A stretch of DNA of 57,473 bases from Clostridiales bacterium. GTDB lineage: Bacteria; Bacillota; Clostridia; Christensenellales; Borkfalkiaceae. The stretch spans positions 1 through 57,473 of the forward strand of contig SVHZ01000007.1 of assembly GCA_015055525.1 (NCBI GenBank). The letters are read 5' to 3'. Under the pieces are notes generated by a model, which worked only from the letters and a program-made list of their open reading frames with translations, made no database searches and was not told the origin of the DNA. This document shows, piece by piece, positions 8,596 through 16,244 of this stretch; position 1 is the first letter of the stretch, and each line of letters begins with the position of its first letter. Made by a program: the position numbers and the translations under genes.

Positions 8596-9369
8596 ATGTT
8601 AGTTAAAAAATTAAACAAAATGATAGTTGTGTTAACGCTAGTTGTTATAACTGCGTTTATATCCTTATCCTCACTCGTTTATCACGCGGGAGTGGCAAGC
8701 GTTTACTTTGGCGGTAGCGTTAAAAAACTTCCTATTTATAGCGTACAGCGTGACGACAATAAAATCTCAATCTCTTTCGATTGTGCTTACGGCGCTGATT
8801 ACACTTTATCGTTACTTGATATTTTAGATGAATATAACGTTAAATGTACCTTTTTTTGCGTTGAGTTTTGGGTAGATAAATTCCCTGAGATGGTTAAAGA
8901 AATTGTAAAGCGTGGTCACGAGATTGGAACGCATAGTAAAACGCACCCTAAAATGAGCACTTTATCTGAAGAAAAAATGAAAGAAGAACTTTCATCTTCA
9001 ATAAGCGCCATTGAAAAGTTAACTGAGAAAAAAGTCGAACTGTTTAGAGCGCCGTTTGGCGATTATAACGATAAACTCATAAGTGTTTCTGAAAATTTAG
9101 GTCTATATACTATTCAATGGGACGTTGACAGTATCGACTGGAAAGATATTTCCTCAGACGCTATCGTTAAAAGAGTTGTTTCAAAAACAAAGAGCGGTTC
9201 TATTATTCTTTGCCACAATAACGGCAAAAACACCGCTAAAGCGCTACCTTACGTCTTATCTAATTTAATAGAAAAAGGTTATAAATTCGTAAAAATAAGC
9301 GAACTTATATATAAAGAAAACTATAAAATAAATTCTTTCGGAGTACAAATTAAAAATGATCAACGTTGA
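8596..9369 (+). CDS. PdaB-like polysaccharide deacetylase
   Basis: A 257-residue NodB-fold deacetylase with an N-terminal membrane anchor (about residues 9-28), so the enzyme faces outside. Motif 1 is SFDCAYG (D62), matching the PdaB branch (TFDAAWG-like) rather than the common TFDDG. Motif 2 is HSKTHP (H113, H117), followed by FRAPFGDYN and the LCHNNG histidine. PdaB proteins act on peptidoglycan or spore cortex in Bacillus, so sporulation or wall remodelling is plausible, but no sporulation gene is adjacent. A TATAAT at 8589-8594 lies immediately before the ATG, so if that is a -10 box the start may be the Met at 8620. The stop overlaps the next gene by 14 bases. Confidence 0.8.
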   Translation: MLVKKLNKMIVVLTLVVITAFISLSSLVYHAGVASVYFGGSVKKLPIYSVQRDDNKISISFDCAYGADYTLSLLDILDEYNVKCTFFCVEFWVDKFPEMVKEIVKRGHEIGTHSKTHPKMSTLSEEKMKEELSSSISAIEKLTEKKVELFRAPFGDYNDKLISVSENLGLYTIQWDVDSIDWKDISSDAIVKRVVSKTKSGSIILCHNNGKNTAKALPYVLSNLIEKGYKFVKISELIYKENYKINSFGVQIKNDQR

Positions 9370-10042
9370 AAAACAAAACAACAAAGTTTACCTTAAAGGG
9401 GAAATCGTTACCGAAGCAAAATTTTCGCACGGGGTTTATGGCGAAGGATTTTATGAAATGGAAGTTATGGTTAAAAGACTATCTGGCGAGGCTGACGTTT
9501 TACCAGTTACAATTTCTGAAAGGCTTATCGAGGCAAAGGAACTTAAAATTGGTTCAACAATCTCGGCAATAGGGCAGTTTAGAAGTTATAATAAGCAAGT
9601 TGATGGAAAGTCAAAACTTATGCTTACCGTGTTTATTAGAGAGTTACTTCCCGACGATTACGGCAAAAATCCCAATAACGTGGTACTTTGCGGTTACATT
9701 TGCAAGCCTCCAGTTTATAGAACTACGCCGTTTAATAGAGAAATTGCCGATATTTTGATTGCGGTAAATCGCGCTTACAATAAAAGTGATTATATCCCTT
9801 GCATTGCTTGGGGGAGAAACGCAAGGTTTGTTAAAAACCTCACGGTTGGCGAAAAAATCGCCCTATCGGGCAGAATTCAGTCGAGAGAATATCAAAAAAA
9901 GATAAGCGAAACGGAAACTAAACTTTTAACTGCTTACGAGGTTTCAGTTTCAAAACTTGCAGCGTTTGATAACGCAACGGAGTTTGATCTTGATAGGGAA
10001 TTTGATTTGGAAGTTAACAAGATAGAAAAAGAGTCTGTTTAA
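9356..10042 (+). CDS. Tandem OB-fold single-stranded DNA-binding-like protein
   Basis: A 228-residue protein with two OB-fold halves, about 1-105 and 110-215, the second opening with NNVVLCGYICKPPVYRTTPF, which is the SSB-type start (VxLxGxxxxxPxxRxT). IPCIAWGRNARFVKNL corresponds to the SSB strand with an aromatic for base stacking. There is no acidic SSB C-terminal tip. Clostridial genomes carry such double-OB proteins besides the standard SSB, and a role in replication or repair is expected but unproven. It overlaps the preceding deacetylase gene by 14 bases and so is translationally coupled. Confidence 0.65.
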   Translation: MINVEKQNNKVYLKGEIVTEAKFSHGVYGEGFYEMEVMVKRLSGEADVLPVTISERLIEAKELKIGSTISAIGQFRSYNKQVDGKSKLMLTVFIRELLPDDYGKNPNNVVLCGYICKPPVYRTTPFNREIADILIAVNRAYNKSDYIPCIAWGRNARFVKNLTVGEKIALSGRIQSREYQKKISETETKLLTAYEVSVSKLAAFDNATEFDLDREFDLEVNKIEKESV

Positions 10043-10048
10043 CTGCTA

Positions 10049-10077
10049 TTGACAATAAAAGTTTATAATGTTATAAT
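10049..10077 (+). promoter_or_regulatory. Consensus promoter for the kinase/PqqD/peptidase trio
   Basis: TTGACA (10049-10054), 17 bases, TATAAT (10072-10077): a perfect sigma-A promoter. The predicted start point (about 10084) lies inside the left arm of the terminator hairpin at 10079-10106, so transcripts from this promoter lack half of the stem. Confidence 0.88.
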
Positions 10078-10078
10078 A

Positions 10079-10106
10079 AAATACGGTTTTAAGCCGTATT
10101 TTTTTT
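10079..10106 (+). terminator. Terminator of the deacetylase/OB operon, overlapping the next promoter's start
   Basis: Stem AAATACGG / CCGTATTT (10079-10086 and 10094-10101) with a T-run to 10106. It would end readthrough from the upstream genes, while the trio's own promoter starts inside the stem and escapes it. Confidence 0.75.
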
Positions 10107-10118
10107 AAGGTCTTGTTT

Positions 10119-10826
10119 ATGAAAAAGGTTTACAGTATAGCGGGAGTTCTTATAAGCGTTGAGTATAAGTATTCCTACACGCAAAAAATGTTTGAAAAAT
10201 ACGAATACCTCGGTAGCAATTTACCTGAGGTTGAAATTTGCGTTACTGATAAAGAGATTGAAAATGAACGCTCTCAAATGCCTAACGAACCCTTATTTTA
10301 CCTTGAAAACTTGGCAATACTTAGAAAGGTTATGAAGGTTTTGCTGTTTGATTATAACGCTATGTTATTTCACGGTTCTTCTATAAAAGTTGGGGGAAAG
10401 GGATACGTTTTCACAGCGCCTAGCGGTACGGGAAAATCAACCCATACGTCCATTTTGAAAGAGTTTTTAGGCGATGAGTTAACTTATATTAACGACGATA
10501 AACCGATACTTAAAATTGAAGGGGATAGCGTTGTTGTTTACGGCTCGCCGTGGAACGGAAAGCATTGTTTAGGTGAAAATATCTCCGCTCCGCTCGATGC
10601 CATTTGCTTGATAATTAGAGCGGAAAATAATAGGGTTGAAAAGGTTGAACCGTTCAACTTTTTGAAGTTTTTATTCGAGCAATCAATGGGGTTTAGCGAT
10701 GAGGAAACGGCAGAGAAAGTTTTAGAGATTTTGTCAGTAATCATCGAAAAAATTAAGTTTTATAAAGTGTATTGTAACAAAGATATTAGCGCGGGCAAAT
10801 GCTCGTTTGAGGGGATAATGAAATGA
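10119..10826 (+). CDS. HPr-kinase/PEPCK-fold kinase-like protein
   Basis: A 235-residue protein with a P-loop APSGTGKST at about 100-108 and the surrounding pattern of HPr-kinase-like or PEP-carboxykinase-fold proteins (HGSSIKVGGKGYVF before the loop, YINDDKPILK after it). It is not the bona fide HPr kinase, because the HprK N-terminal domain and signature are absent. Similar stand-alone proteins sit beside PqqD-like genes in lasso-peptide and other RiPP loci, where some phosphorylate the precursor. ATG 10119 is chosen with TAAGG eight bases upstream. It overlaps the PqqD-like gene by 4 bases. Confidence 0.75.
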   Translation: MKKVYSIAGVLISVEYKYSYTQKMFEKYEYLGSNLPEVEICVTDKEIENERSQMPNEPLFYLENLAILRKVMKVLLFDYNAMLFHGSSIKVGGKGYVFTAPSGTGKSTHTSILKEFLGDELTYINDDKPILKIEGDSVVVYGSPWNGKHCLGENISAPLDAICLIIRAENNRVEKVEPFNFLKFLFEQSMGFSDEETAEKVLEILSVIIEKIKFYKVYCNKDISAGKCSFEGIMK

Positions 10827-11098
10827 AAATTAAAAAAGGTTTTATTTTAAGAGAAATGTCAAAGGAAGAGGGTATAAGCGTAGTTGTTGCGGTTGGTGAA
10901 AACGCACAAAAATTAAACGGTTATTTAACGCTTAACGAGTCGGGCGCTCTTATTTGGAAAACCCTTTCAAAAGGTGCGTCGGTTGATGAAGTTGTTAAAG
11001 TTTTGCTCGACGAGTATGATGCACCTGAAGACCTTATTAGAAATGACGTGTTGCAAGTTATTGAAAAATTAAGAGAAATAGGAGCAATTGATGATTAA
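10823..11098 (+). CDS. PqqD-family protein (RiPP recognition element fold)
   Basis: A 91-residue winged-helix PqqD-like protein. Family marks are the N-terminal FILREMSKEEGISVVVAVG strands, LTLNESGALIWKTL (the conserved LNxxGxxIWxxL core) and the helical end with VDEVVKVLLDEYD. PqqD-fold domains bind leader peptides of ribosomally made peptides. It overlaps the kinase-like gene upstream (4 bases) and the peptidase gene downstream (8 bases), so the three are translationally coupled. The partner peptide is not visible here. Confidence 0.82.
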   Translation: MKIKKGFILREMSKEEGISVVVAVGENAQKLNGYLTLNESGALIWKTLSKGASVDEVVKVLLDEYDAPEDLIRNDVLQVIEKLREIGAIDD

Positions 11099-11552
11099 TC
11101 TTTCACTCGAAGAAGCCCTTATGAAAGAAGGATTTATAATAACGAGTTTCAAAGGAACTAGTATGAATCCGCTATTTTTAGAGGGGCGAGATAAAGTTTA
11201 TATCGTTAAAAAAACGTCTAAACTAAAAAGGGGAGACGTTGCGCTTTATAAAAGAAGTAGCGGGCTTAACGTTTTGCATAGGGTTTACAAAACGCTTGGT
11301 AACACCTACGTTTTTTGGGGAGATAATCAGTTTCAACTAGAATACGGCGTTAAAGACGAAGATGTTTTAGGTGTTTGCAAAGGCTATTACAACGGCGAGA
11401 AATATATCAGTTTCAAAAAGAGCCTTAAATATAAAATTTATAAGGCGTTTTGGTGTAAGTGGGTATGGCTTAGGAAGTTTTTGAACTTGTTTAGGCGTGC
11501 AAAAAATAAGTTAAAAAGAATTTTTTCAAATAAAAATAAAAAAAGTAGTTAA
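11091..11552 (+). CDS. S24/S26 (SipW-like) signal-peptidase-family serine peptidase
   Basis: A 153-residue protein with a Ser/His dyad of the SipW/archaeal type: S24 in KGTSMNPLF and H63 in VLHRVYK, plus the RGDVALYK strand and WGDN turn. Unlike ordinary signal peptidase I it has no N-terminal membrane helix; instead the C-terminus is strongly basic and amphipathic (KAFWCKWVWLRKFL, then Lys/Arg-rich), which could bind a membrane surface. ATG 11091 follows AGGAG at six bases. Together with the kinase-like and PqqD-like genes it suggests maturation of a peptide, by inference only. Confidence 0.72.
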   Translation: MINLSLEEALMKEGFIITSFKGTSMNPLFLEGRDKVYIVKKTSKLKRGDVALYKRSSGLNVLHRVYKTLGNTYVFWGDNQFQLEYGVKDEDVLGVCKGYYNGEKYISFKKSLKYKIYKAFWCKWVWLRKFLNLFRRAKNKLKRIFSNKNKKSS

Positions 11553-11558
11553 AAACAG

Positions 11559-11587
11559 TTGCTAAAAAGAAAAAATAATGTTATATT
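11559..11587 (+). promoter_or_regulatory. Promoter of the tRNA-Val/tRNA-Gly pair
   Basis: TTGCTA (11559-11564), 17 bases, TATATT (11582-11587), 33 bases before the tRNA-Val 5' end. Confidence 0.65.
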
Positions 11588-11619
11588 AATAGAGCGTTTT
11601 GAGAAAACGCACTTTGCGT

Positions 11620-11695
11620 GGGAGTTTAGCTCAGCTGGGAGAGCATCTGCCTTACAAGCAGAGGGTCACAGGTTCGAGCCCTGTAACTCCCACCA
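11620..11695 (+). tRNA. tRNA-Val (anticodon TAC)
   Basis: 76 bases with encoded CCA. Acceptor GGGAGTT pairs with AACTCCC. The D-arm TAGCTCAGCTGGGAGAGC is standard, the anticodon loop CTTACAA gives TAC (valine), and the T-arm contains GGTTCGAGCC. Confidence 0.97.
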
Positions 11696-11767
11696 TTTTC
11701 TCAAAATGAGAATAAAAGGCATTTCGGGGATGAGTTGGCTTGAGCAGGCCGGTTTGTTTTCGAAAAT

Positions 11768-11843
11768 GCGGGAGTAGCTCAGTTGGTAGAGCACTGCCTT
11801 GCCAAGGCAGTTGTCGCGGGTTCGAGTCCCGTTTCCCGCTCCA
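11768..11843 (+). tRNA. tRNA-Gly (anticodon GCC)
   Basis: 76 bases with encoded CCA. Acceptor GCGGGAG pairs with TTCCCGC (one G-T pair). The anticodon loop TTGCCAA gives GCC (glycine), and the T-arm holds GGTTCGAGTCC. It lies 72 bases after tRNA-Val, with a small TTCTCA/TGAGAA hairpin between them that could be a processing site. Confidence 0.97.
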
Positions 11844-11847
11844 AAAT

Positions 11848-11883
11848 AAAGAACGATTGATAAACGTCAATCGTTCTTTTTTT
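11848..11883 (+). terminator. Terminator of the tRNA-Val/Gly transcript
   Basis: Stem AAAGAACGATTGA / TCAATCGTTCTTT with a run of seven T residues. Confidence 0.9.
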
Positions 11884-11934
11884 ACGTCAAATTTATTAAA
11901 ATTTGACTATAATGTTACGCAGTAACTATAATTC

Positions 11935-12066
11935 GAGCACTAGCGAGTTATCATTAAGGGAAAACGGAACTCTCACCTACGGTTCGGCCCTTAGCAGGGC
12001 ACAACCCTGTGTTGATTTCACACCGCGTATAAAAATGCGGGTTACATCCACGCTTTTAGCGTGAGT
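11935..12066. repeat. Cluster of small palindromes in a gene-free stretch
   Basis: Within the 362-base gap after tRNA-Gly lie four short hairpins in a row: TAAGGG...CCCTTA enclosing GGAAC/GTTCG, CAGGG/CCCTG, CCGC/GCGG and CACGC/GCGTG. The segment CCCTTAGCAGGGC recurs at 24439-24450 in the decayed tRNA-Thr region. No T-run follows and no open frame exists. It could be inserted repetitive palindromes or an unrecognised structured RNA, and I cannot tell which. Confidence 0.5.
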
Positions 12067-12120
12067 TCAAGATAAGTTTAGTGTTTTTAATTCAAATTTA
12101 CACAAACTTGTCAAATAGTC

Positions 12121-12149
12121 TTGATTTTATTGCATTTTGTTAGTATAAT
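12121..12149 (+). promoter_or_regulatory. Promoter of the surface polysaccharide locus
   Basis: TTGATT (12121-12126), 17 bases, TATAAT (12144-12149), 57 bases before the first gene. Genes to 23948 are all on this strand with short gaps, so this may drive the entire locus. Confidence 0.75.
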
Positions 12150-12205
12150 ATATAAGTATTATTATATACAACATAAATAGGGCTACGGTTTTTTAATTAT
12201 AAATT

Positions 12206-12940
12206 ATGGAAAATACAACTAAAGATTTTCAAGCACAACAGAATATCAATGAAGACTTATCCGTAAAAAACTTTGATCATACGATAGTTTACGACGATCA
12301 GTTTTATGATGACTACATTAGTTCTTTCGTTCCAACAAAGAAAAATAAGTTCTTTTATCGTTTTGTGAAAAGAGCGTTTGATATTATTGCATCTTCATTT
12401 ATGATAATTGTATTCTCACTATTTTTTATTTTGATTGCGATTATTATAAAATGCGATTCAAAAGGTCCAGCGATTTTCAAACAAGAAAGAATTGGTAAAA
12501 ACGGAAAAGTTTTTTCTTGCTTAAAATTTAGGTCAATGAGAATTGATGCGCCTAAAAATTGCGCAACGTCACTTCTTGAAAATCCAGACCAATACTATAC
12601 TAAGGTAGGGCGCTTTTTAAGAAAACTTTCGCTTGATGAACTTCCGCAACTCTTTTGCGTGTTTATTGGCACGATGAGTTTTATAGGGTATCGTCCGCTT
12701 GTTAAGAGTGAAGAAAACTGCAATTTAATGCGCGCTAAGATGGGGGTTTTTAGTATGCGCCCCGGAATTTCCGGTTACGCGCAAGTTCACGGAAGAGATG
12801 ACGTTTATTATAAAAATAAGGCGGTGCTTGACGCTTATTACGTTAAAAACGCATCACTTTGGTTTGATATAAAGTTATTCTTCCAAACGATAGCGGTTGT
12901 TCTTAAACGCGAAGGAAATAACTGTGATAGTAAAAAATAG
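12206..12940 (+). CDS. Undecaprenyl-phosphate sugar phosphotransferase (priming enzyme)
   Basis: A 244-residue monotopic phosphoglycosyl transferase of the bacterial sugar transferase family (PglC/WbaP C-terminal type), which moves a sugar-1-phosphate from a UDP-sugar onto undecaprenyl phosphate to start a repeat unit. Seen are KRAFDIIAS before a single hydrophobic re-entrant helix (about 60-85), KQERIGKNGKVF, LKFRSMR, SLDELPQL and MSFIGYRPLV, followed by MRPGISGYAQVHGRD. The first 45 residues are acidic and probably disordered. Its place at the head of the locus matches its priming role. The sugar specificity cannot be read. Confidence 0.92.
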   Translation: MENTTKDFQAQQNINEDLSVKNFDHTIVYDDQFYDDYISSFVPTKKNKFFYRFVKRAFDIIASSFMIIVFSLFFILIAIIIKCDSKGPAIFKQERIGKNGKVFSCLKFRSMRIDAPKNCATSLLENPDQYYTKVGRFLRKLSLDELPQLFCVFIGTMSFIGYRPLVKSEENCNLMRAKMGVFSMRPGISGYAQVHGRDDVYYKNKAVLDAYYVKNASLWFDIKLFFQTIAVVLKREGNNCDSKK

Positions 12941-12964
12941 AGATTTGGCTTAAATGGGGGTCGT

Positions 12965-14053
12965 ATGAGCAAAGTCTTAATTTTAGGAAATAGCGATTTA
13001 GTCGTTTATAATTTTAGGCTTGAACTCGTTGAAAAGCTTTTAAGTGACGGGCATCAAGTTGTTGTTTGCTCACCTTACGGCGAGAGAATAGACGATTTAA
13101 TCGCGCTTGGTTGCGAGTTTATTAATATTCAAATATCAAGGCACGGAACTAATCCTATCAAAGAATTAAAACTTCTTAAAGAATACAAAAAAATTATTAA
13201 GAGCGTAAAGCCCGATATGGTGTTTACTTATACCATAAAACCAAATATTTACGGGGCTTTAGCGTGCAAAAAATTTAATATTCCATGCGTGGCAAATATT
13301 ACGGGGCTTGGAACTGCCGTTGAAAACGGTGGGCTTGTTCAAAAGATAACCGTTCTTTTGTATAAAATTGCATTTACCAAAATAAAGAAGGTGTTTTTTC
13401 AAAATAGTGAGAATATGCAGTTTTTTATCGATAAAAAGATTGCTTTATCTAAACACGATTTGCTACCTGGGTCGGGCGTTAATCTTGAAAGGTTTTCGCC
13501 GTTAAAATATCCGTCAAACGAAACGGTGGAATTTGCTTTTATCTCTCGCATTATGAAGGAAAAGGGGATAGATCAGTATCTTGACTCTGCAAAGGCGATA
13601 AAGCAAAAGTATCCAAATACCGTTTTTCACGTTTGCGGTTTTTTTGAGCAAGAATATAAGCAAATTATCGACGATTTAGTTTCTCAGGGCATAATTGTTT
13701 ATCACGGTATGGTGCGTGACGTTAGAACCGTTCTTAAAGATATTCATTGTACTATTCATCCAACTTATTATCCGGAAGGTATAGCCAACGTTTTACTTGA
13801 AAGTTCAGCGTGCGCTCGCCCAATAATAACGACTGATCGTTCGGGTTGTAGAGAAGTTTTGGAAGATGGCAAAAACGGTTTCGTTGTTAAAATGAAAGAT
13901 AGTGGCGACTTGATTGAAAAGATAGAAAAGTTTATCGCTTTACCTTACGAAGAGAAAGTTCAAATGGGCTTAGCGGGTAGAAAAAAGGTTGAAAGTGAAT
14001 TTGATAGGCAAATTGTCGTTGAAAAATATATGGCGGAGTTAAATTCTTTATAA
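12965..14053 (+). CDS. Glycosyltransferase family 4 (PglA/WbaZ-like)
   Basis: A 362-residue GT-B enzyme. The N-terminal half resembles PglA-like transferases that add the second sugar (LILGNSDLVVYNFRLEL, IKPNIYGALACKKFNIPCV, NITGLGTA). The C-terminal half has the nucleotide-sugar site HPTYYPEGIANVLLESSA with the E-x7-E pattern. It begins 24 bases after the priming transferase and ends 1 base before the next transferase. The acceptor is presumably the lipid-linked first sugar, but the donor is unknown. Confidence 0.85.
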   Translation: MSKVLILGNSDLVVYNFRLELVEKLLSDGHQVVVCSPYGERIDDLIALGCEFINIQISRHGTNPIKELKLLKEYKKIIKSVKPDMVFTYTIKPNIYGALACKKFNIPCVANITGLGTAVENGGLVQKITVLLYKIAFTKIKKVFFQNSENMQFFIDKKIALSKHDLLPGSGVNLERFSPLKYPSNETVEFAFISRIMKEKGIDQYLDSAKAIKQKYPNTVFHVCGFFEQEYKQIIDDLVSQGIIVYHGMVRDVRTVLKDIHCTIHPTYYPEGIANVLLESSACARPIITTDRSGCREVLEDGKNGFVVKMKDSGDLIEKIEKFIALPYEEKVQMGLAGRKKVESEFDRQIVVEKYMAELNSL

Positions 14054-14054
14054 T

Positions 14055-15110
14055 ATGAAAAAAATTGCGTTTATAACGGGCGGTATGACGCGCGGTGGAG
14101 GTGAAAGAGTTTTATCGATTCTTTCTAAATATTACGCCGAGCGCGGATATCAAACGGAAATACTTTGTTTACTTAATAACGAGGTTGGCTACGAACTTCA
14201 TAAAACTACCAAAGTGATTGATTTAACCGGTAAGGGAAAATCTAAAATAAAAAGACTTCCTTATTGGATAAAATCACTTAAAAATTACGTTAAGGAAAGT
14301 AAGCCTGACGTTGTTTTATCTTTTTTCGTAAGAGTTAACGTAGTCGTTCTTCATGCGCTTAGAAAGTTTAGTGGTAGAATTATCGTTTCAGAGCGCATTG
14401 ATCCAAAATGTGACGGAAGATCTAAAATAGTTTCTTTTTTAACTAAGCGTTTATATCCTAAGGCAAACGCGGTTGTTTTTCAAACGGAAAGAGCAAAGAA
14501 TTATTTTAGAAACCTTAAAAACGGAGTTGTAATTCCTAATCCTATAAACGTTGAAAATAAAAGCGAAAATGTTGATTACAACAAAATCGTAACTATGGGA
14601 AGGCTTACCGATCAGAAAAATCAAAAACTTTTAATTTCGGCGTTTTCTAATCTTGCAAGCCTTAATCAAGACGCGTACTTGCAAATTTACGGCGAAGGGG
14701 AGTTAAAAGAAGAACTTCAAGCGCAAATTGAAAGTTTATCGTTAACAAATAGGGTAACTTTAATGGGTAATCATCCTGACGTTATTGATAAAATTTCTGA
14801 TTCGGGAATATTTTGCTTGCCGTCAAACTTTGAAGGTTTATCTAACGCGCTACTTGAGGCGATGATGTTAGGTCTTCCTTGCATTTCAACAAATTGTGCT
14901 GGGGCGGACGAGACTATCGTTGACGGAGAAAACGGCTATTTAGTTGAAGTTGGTAACGAAAAAGCGTTTAGCGAAAAACTTATCAAACTCTTTAACGATA
15001 GAGAAACTCAATTAAAATTTTCAAAGAACGCTAAAATCACGTCAGAAAAGTTCAAACTTGAAAACGTTATGGCGCTTTGGAACGAAACCCTATTGGGAGA
15101 CGATAATTAA
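14055..15110 (+). CDS. Glycosyltransferase family 4
   Basis: A 351-residue GT-B fold enzyme. The N-terminal glycine-rich loop is TGGMTRGGGERVLS, and the C-terminal donor site is SNFEGLSNALLEAMMLG with the paired Glu residues. It is closely similar in layout to the transferases at 15110 and 16245, which suggests expansion by duplication. Its stop codon shares a base with the ATG of the next gene (TAATG), so translation is coupled. Confidence 0.85.
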   Translation: MKKIAFITGGMTRGGGERVLSILSKYYAERGYQTEILCLLNNEVGYELHKTTKVIDLTGKGKSKIKRLPYWIKSLKNYVKESKPDVVLSFFVRVNVVVLHALRKFSGRIIVSERIDPKCDGRSKIVSFLTKRLYPKANAVVFQTERAKNYFRNLKNGVVIPNPINVENKSENVDYNKIVTMGRLTDQKNQKLLISAFSNLASLNQDAYLQIYGEGELKEELQAQIESLSLTNRVTLMGNHPDVIDKISDSGIFCLPSNFEGLSNALLEAMMLGLPCISTNCAGADETIVDGENGYLVEVGNEKAFSEKLIKLFNDRETQLKFSKNAKITSEKFKLENVMALWNETLLGDDN

Positions 15111-16239
15111 TGAGAAAAACGGTTTTACTTTTAGTTCCCTCCTTGTCAACGGGTGGGCAAGAAAAGATTGCTGTGGAAACAGCGAAAGCGCTGGAGAGTG
15201 AATATAACGTTAAACTAGTTTTATTCTACAAAAGCAAAGTTGAATACGACACTAATTGTGAAAAAATTTACTTAAACGTTGGAATAAGCAAAAGTAAAAT
15301 TAAAAAAATATTTGGTCAATTAAGGCGTATTTTCAAACTTTCAAGAGTAAGGAGAAAGACTAAAGCAGATATAGTTTATTCATTTGGCGATTCAGCAAAT
15401 ATAGCAAACGTTGCGTCGGGTATTTTTTCTCGTGGGAAAAGTGTAATATCAATACACTCGTATCCGCTTGTAAAAAAGAACTGCGTTAACGATTTCGTAT
15501 ATAAAAACTCTGACGAGATTATTTTAATTTCTCAAGAGATGAAAACTAAACTTAAAAGCGAATATCCAAAAATTAAAAATTATATCGTTGTAGAAAATGG
15601 CTACGACGTTGACAATATTAAAAACCTTAAACTTGAAAAAGTTGATTTTAGCAATGGTAAACCTTCGTTCGTTGCTATGGGTAGGCTTGATACTATTAAG
15701 CGATTTGATTTTTTAATTAAGGCGTTTAGCGTGGTTAAGCGTGAGTTTGCTAACGCTACGCTTACTTTTGTTGGTTGTGGAGATCAAATAGATTTACTTG
15801 AAAATTTAAGAAACGAGTTAGGCTTAACTGATAGCGTTAGTTTTTTAGGTTATCAAAAAAATCCTTATCCTTATGTTTCGATGCATGATGTTTTTGTTTT
15901 ATCTCTCTTAACGAAGGTTTTCCAAACGCACTCGTAGAATCGCTTGCATGCGGGGTGGCGTGCGTTTCAGTTGATTGTAAGTCTGGACCTAGAGAAATTC
16001 TTTCAGAGAACTACAGTTCAGATGCTATCCTTGGCGTAATTCAAGAAAAATACGGAGTTTTAGTAGAACAGTCAAATGATGAAGAATTAGTTGTTAATAA
16101 TCTTGCTAAAGCAATGATTGATATTTCTAAAGATGAAATTAAACTTAACTATTATAAGCTGATAGGTCAGGAAAGGGCAAACGCATTTTCAACTATGGTA
16201 TGTAAGGAAAAACTTATAAAATTGTTTGAAAGGTTGTAA
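15110..16239 (+). pseudogene. Glycosyltransferase family 4, interrupted by a one-base frameshift
   Basis: The first frame (15110-15937) encodes about 275 residues of a GT-B enzyme (LVPSLSTGGQEKIAVE at the start) and then shifts out within TCTCTCTT at about 15902-15909. In the other frame the expected donor-site sequence LNEGFPNALVESLACG continues directly, running to the stop at 16239. Restoring one base would give one protein of about 376 residues, the normal GT4 length. Either a real inactivating deletion, a slipped-strand on/off switch in the TC repeat, or a sequencing/assembly error. The downstream part keeps intact coding sequence, so the lesion is recent or artefactual. Confidence 0.85.
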
Positions 16240-16244
16240 AAATT

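Noticed and set aside
11559-11925. Open frames across the two tRNA genes
   Set aside because: They run through perfectly folded tRNA genes on both strands and have no ribosome site.
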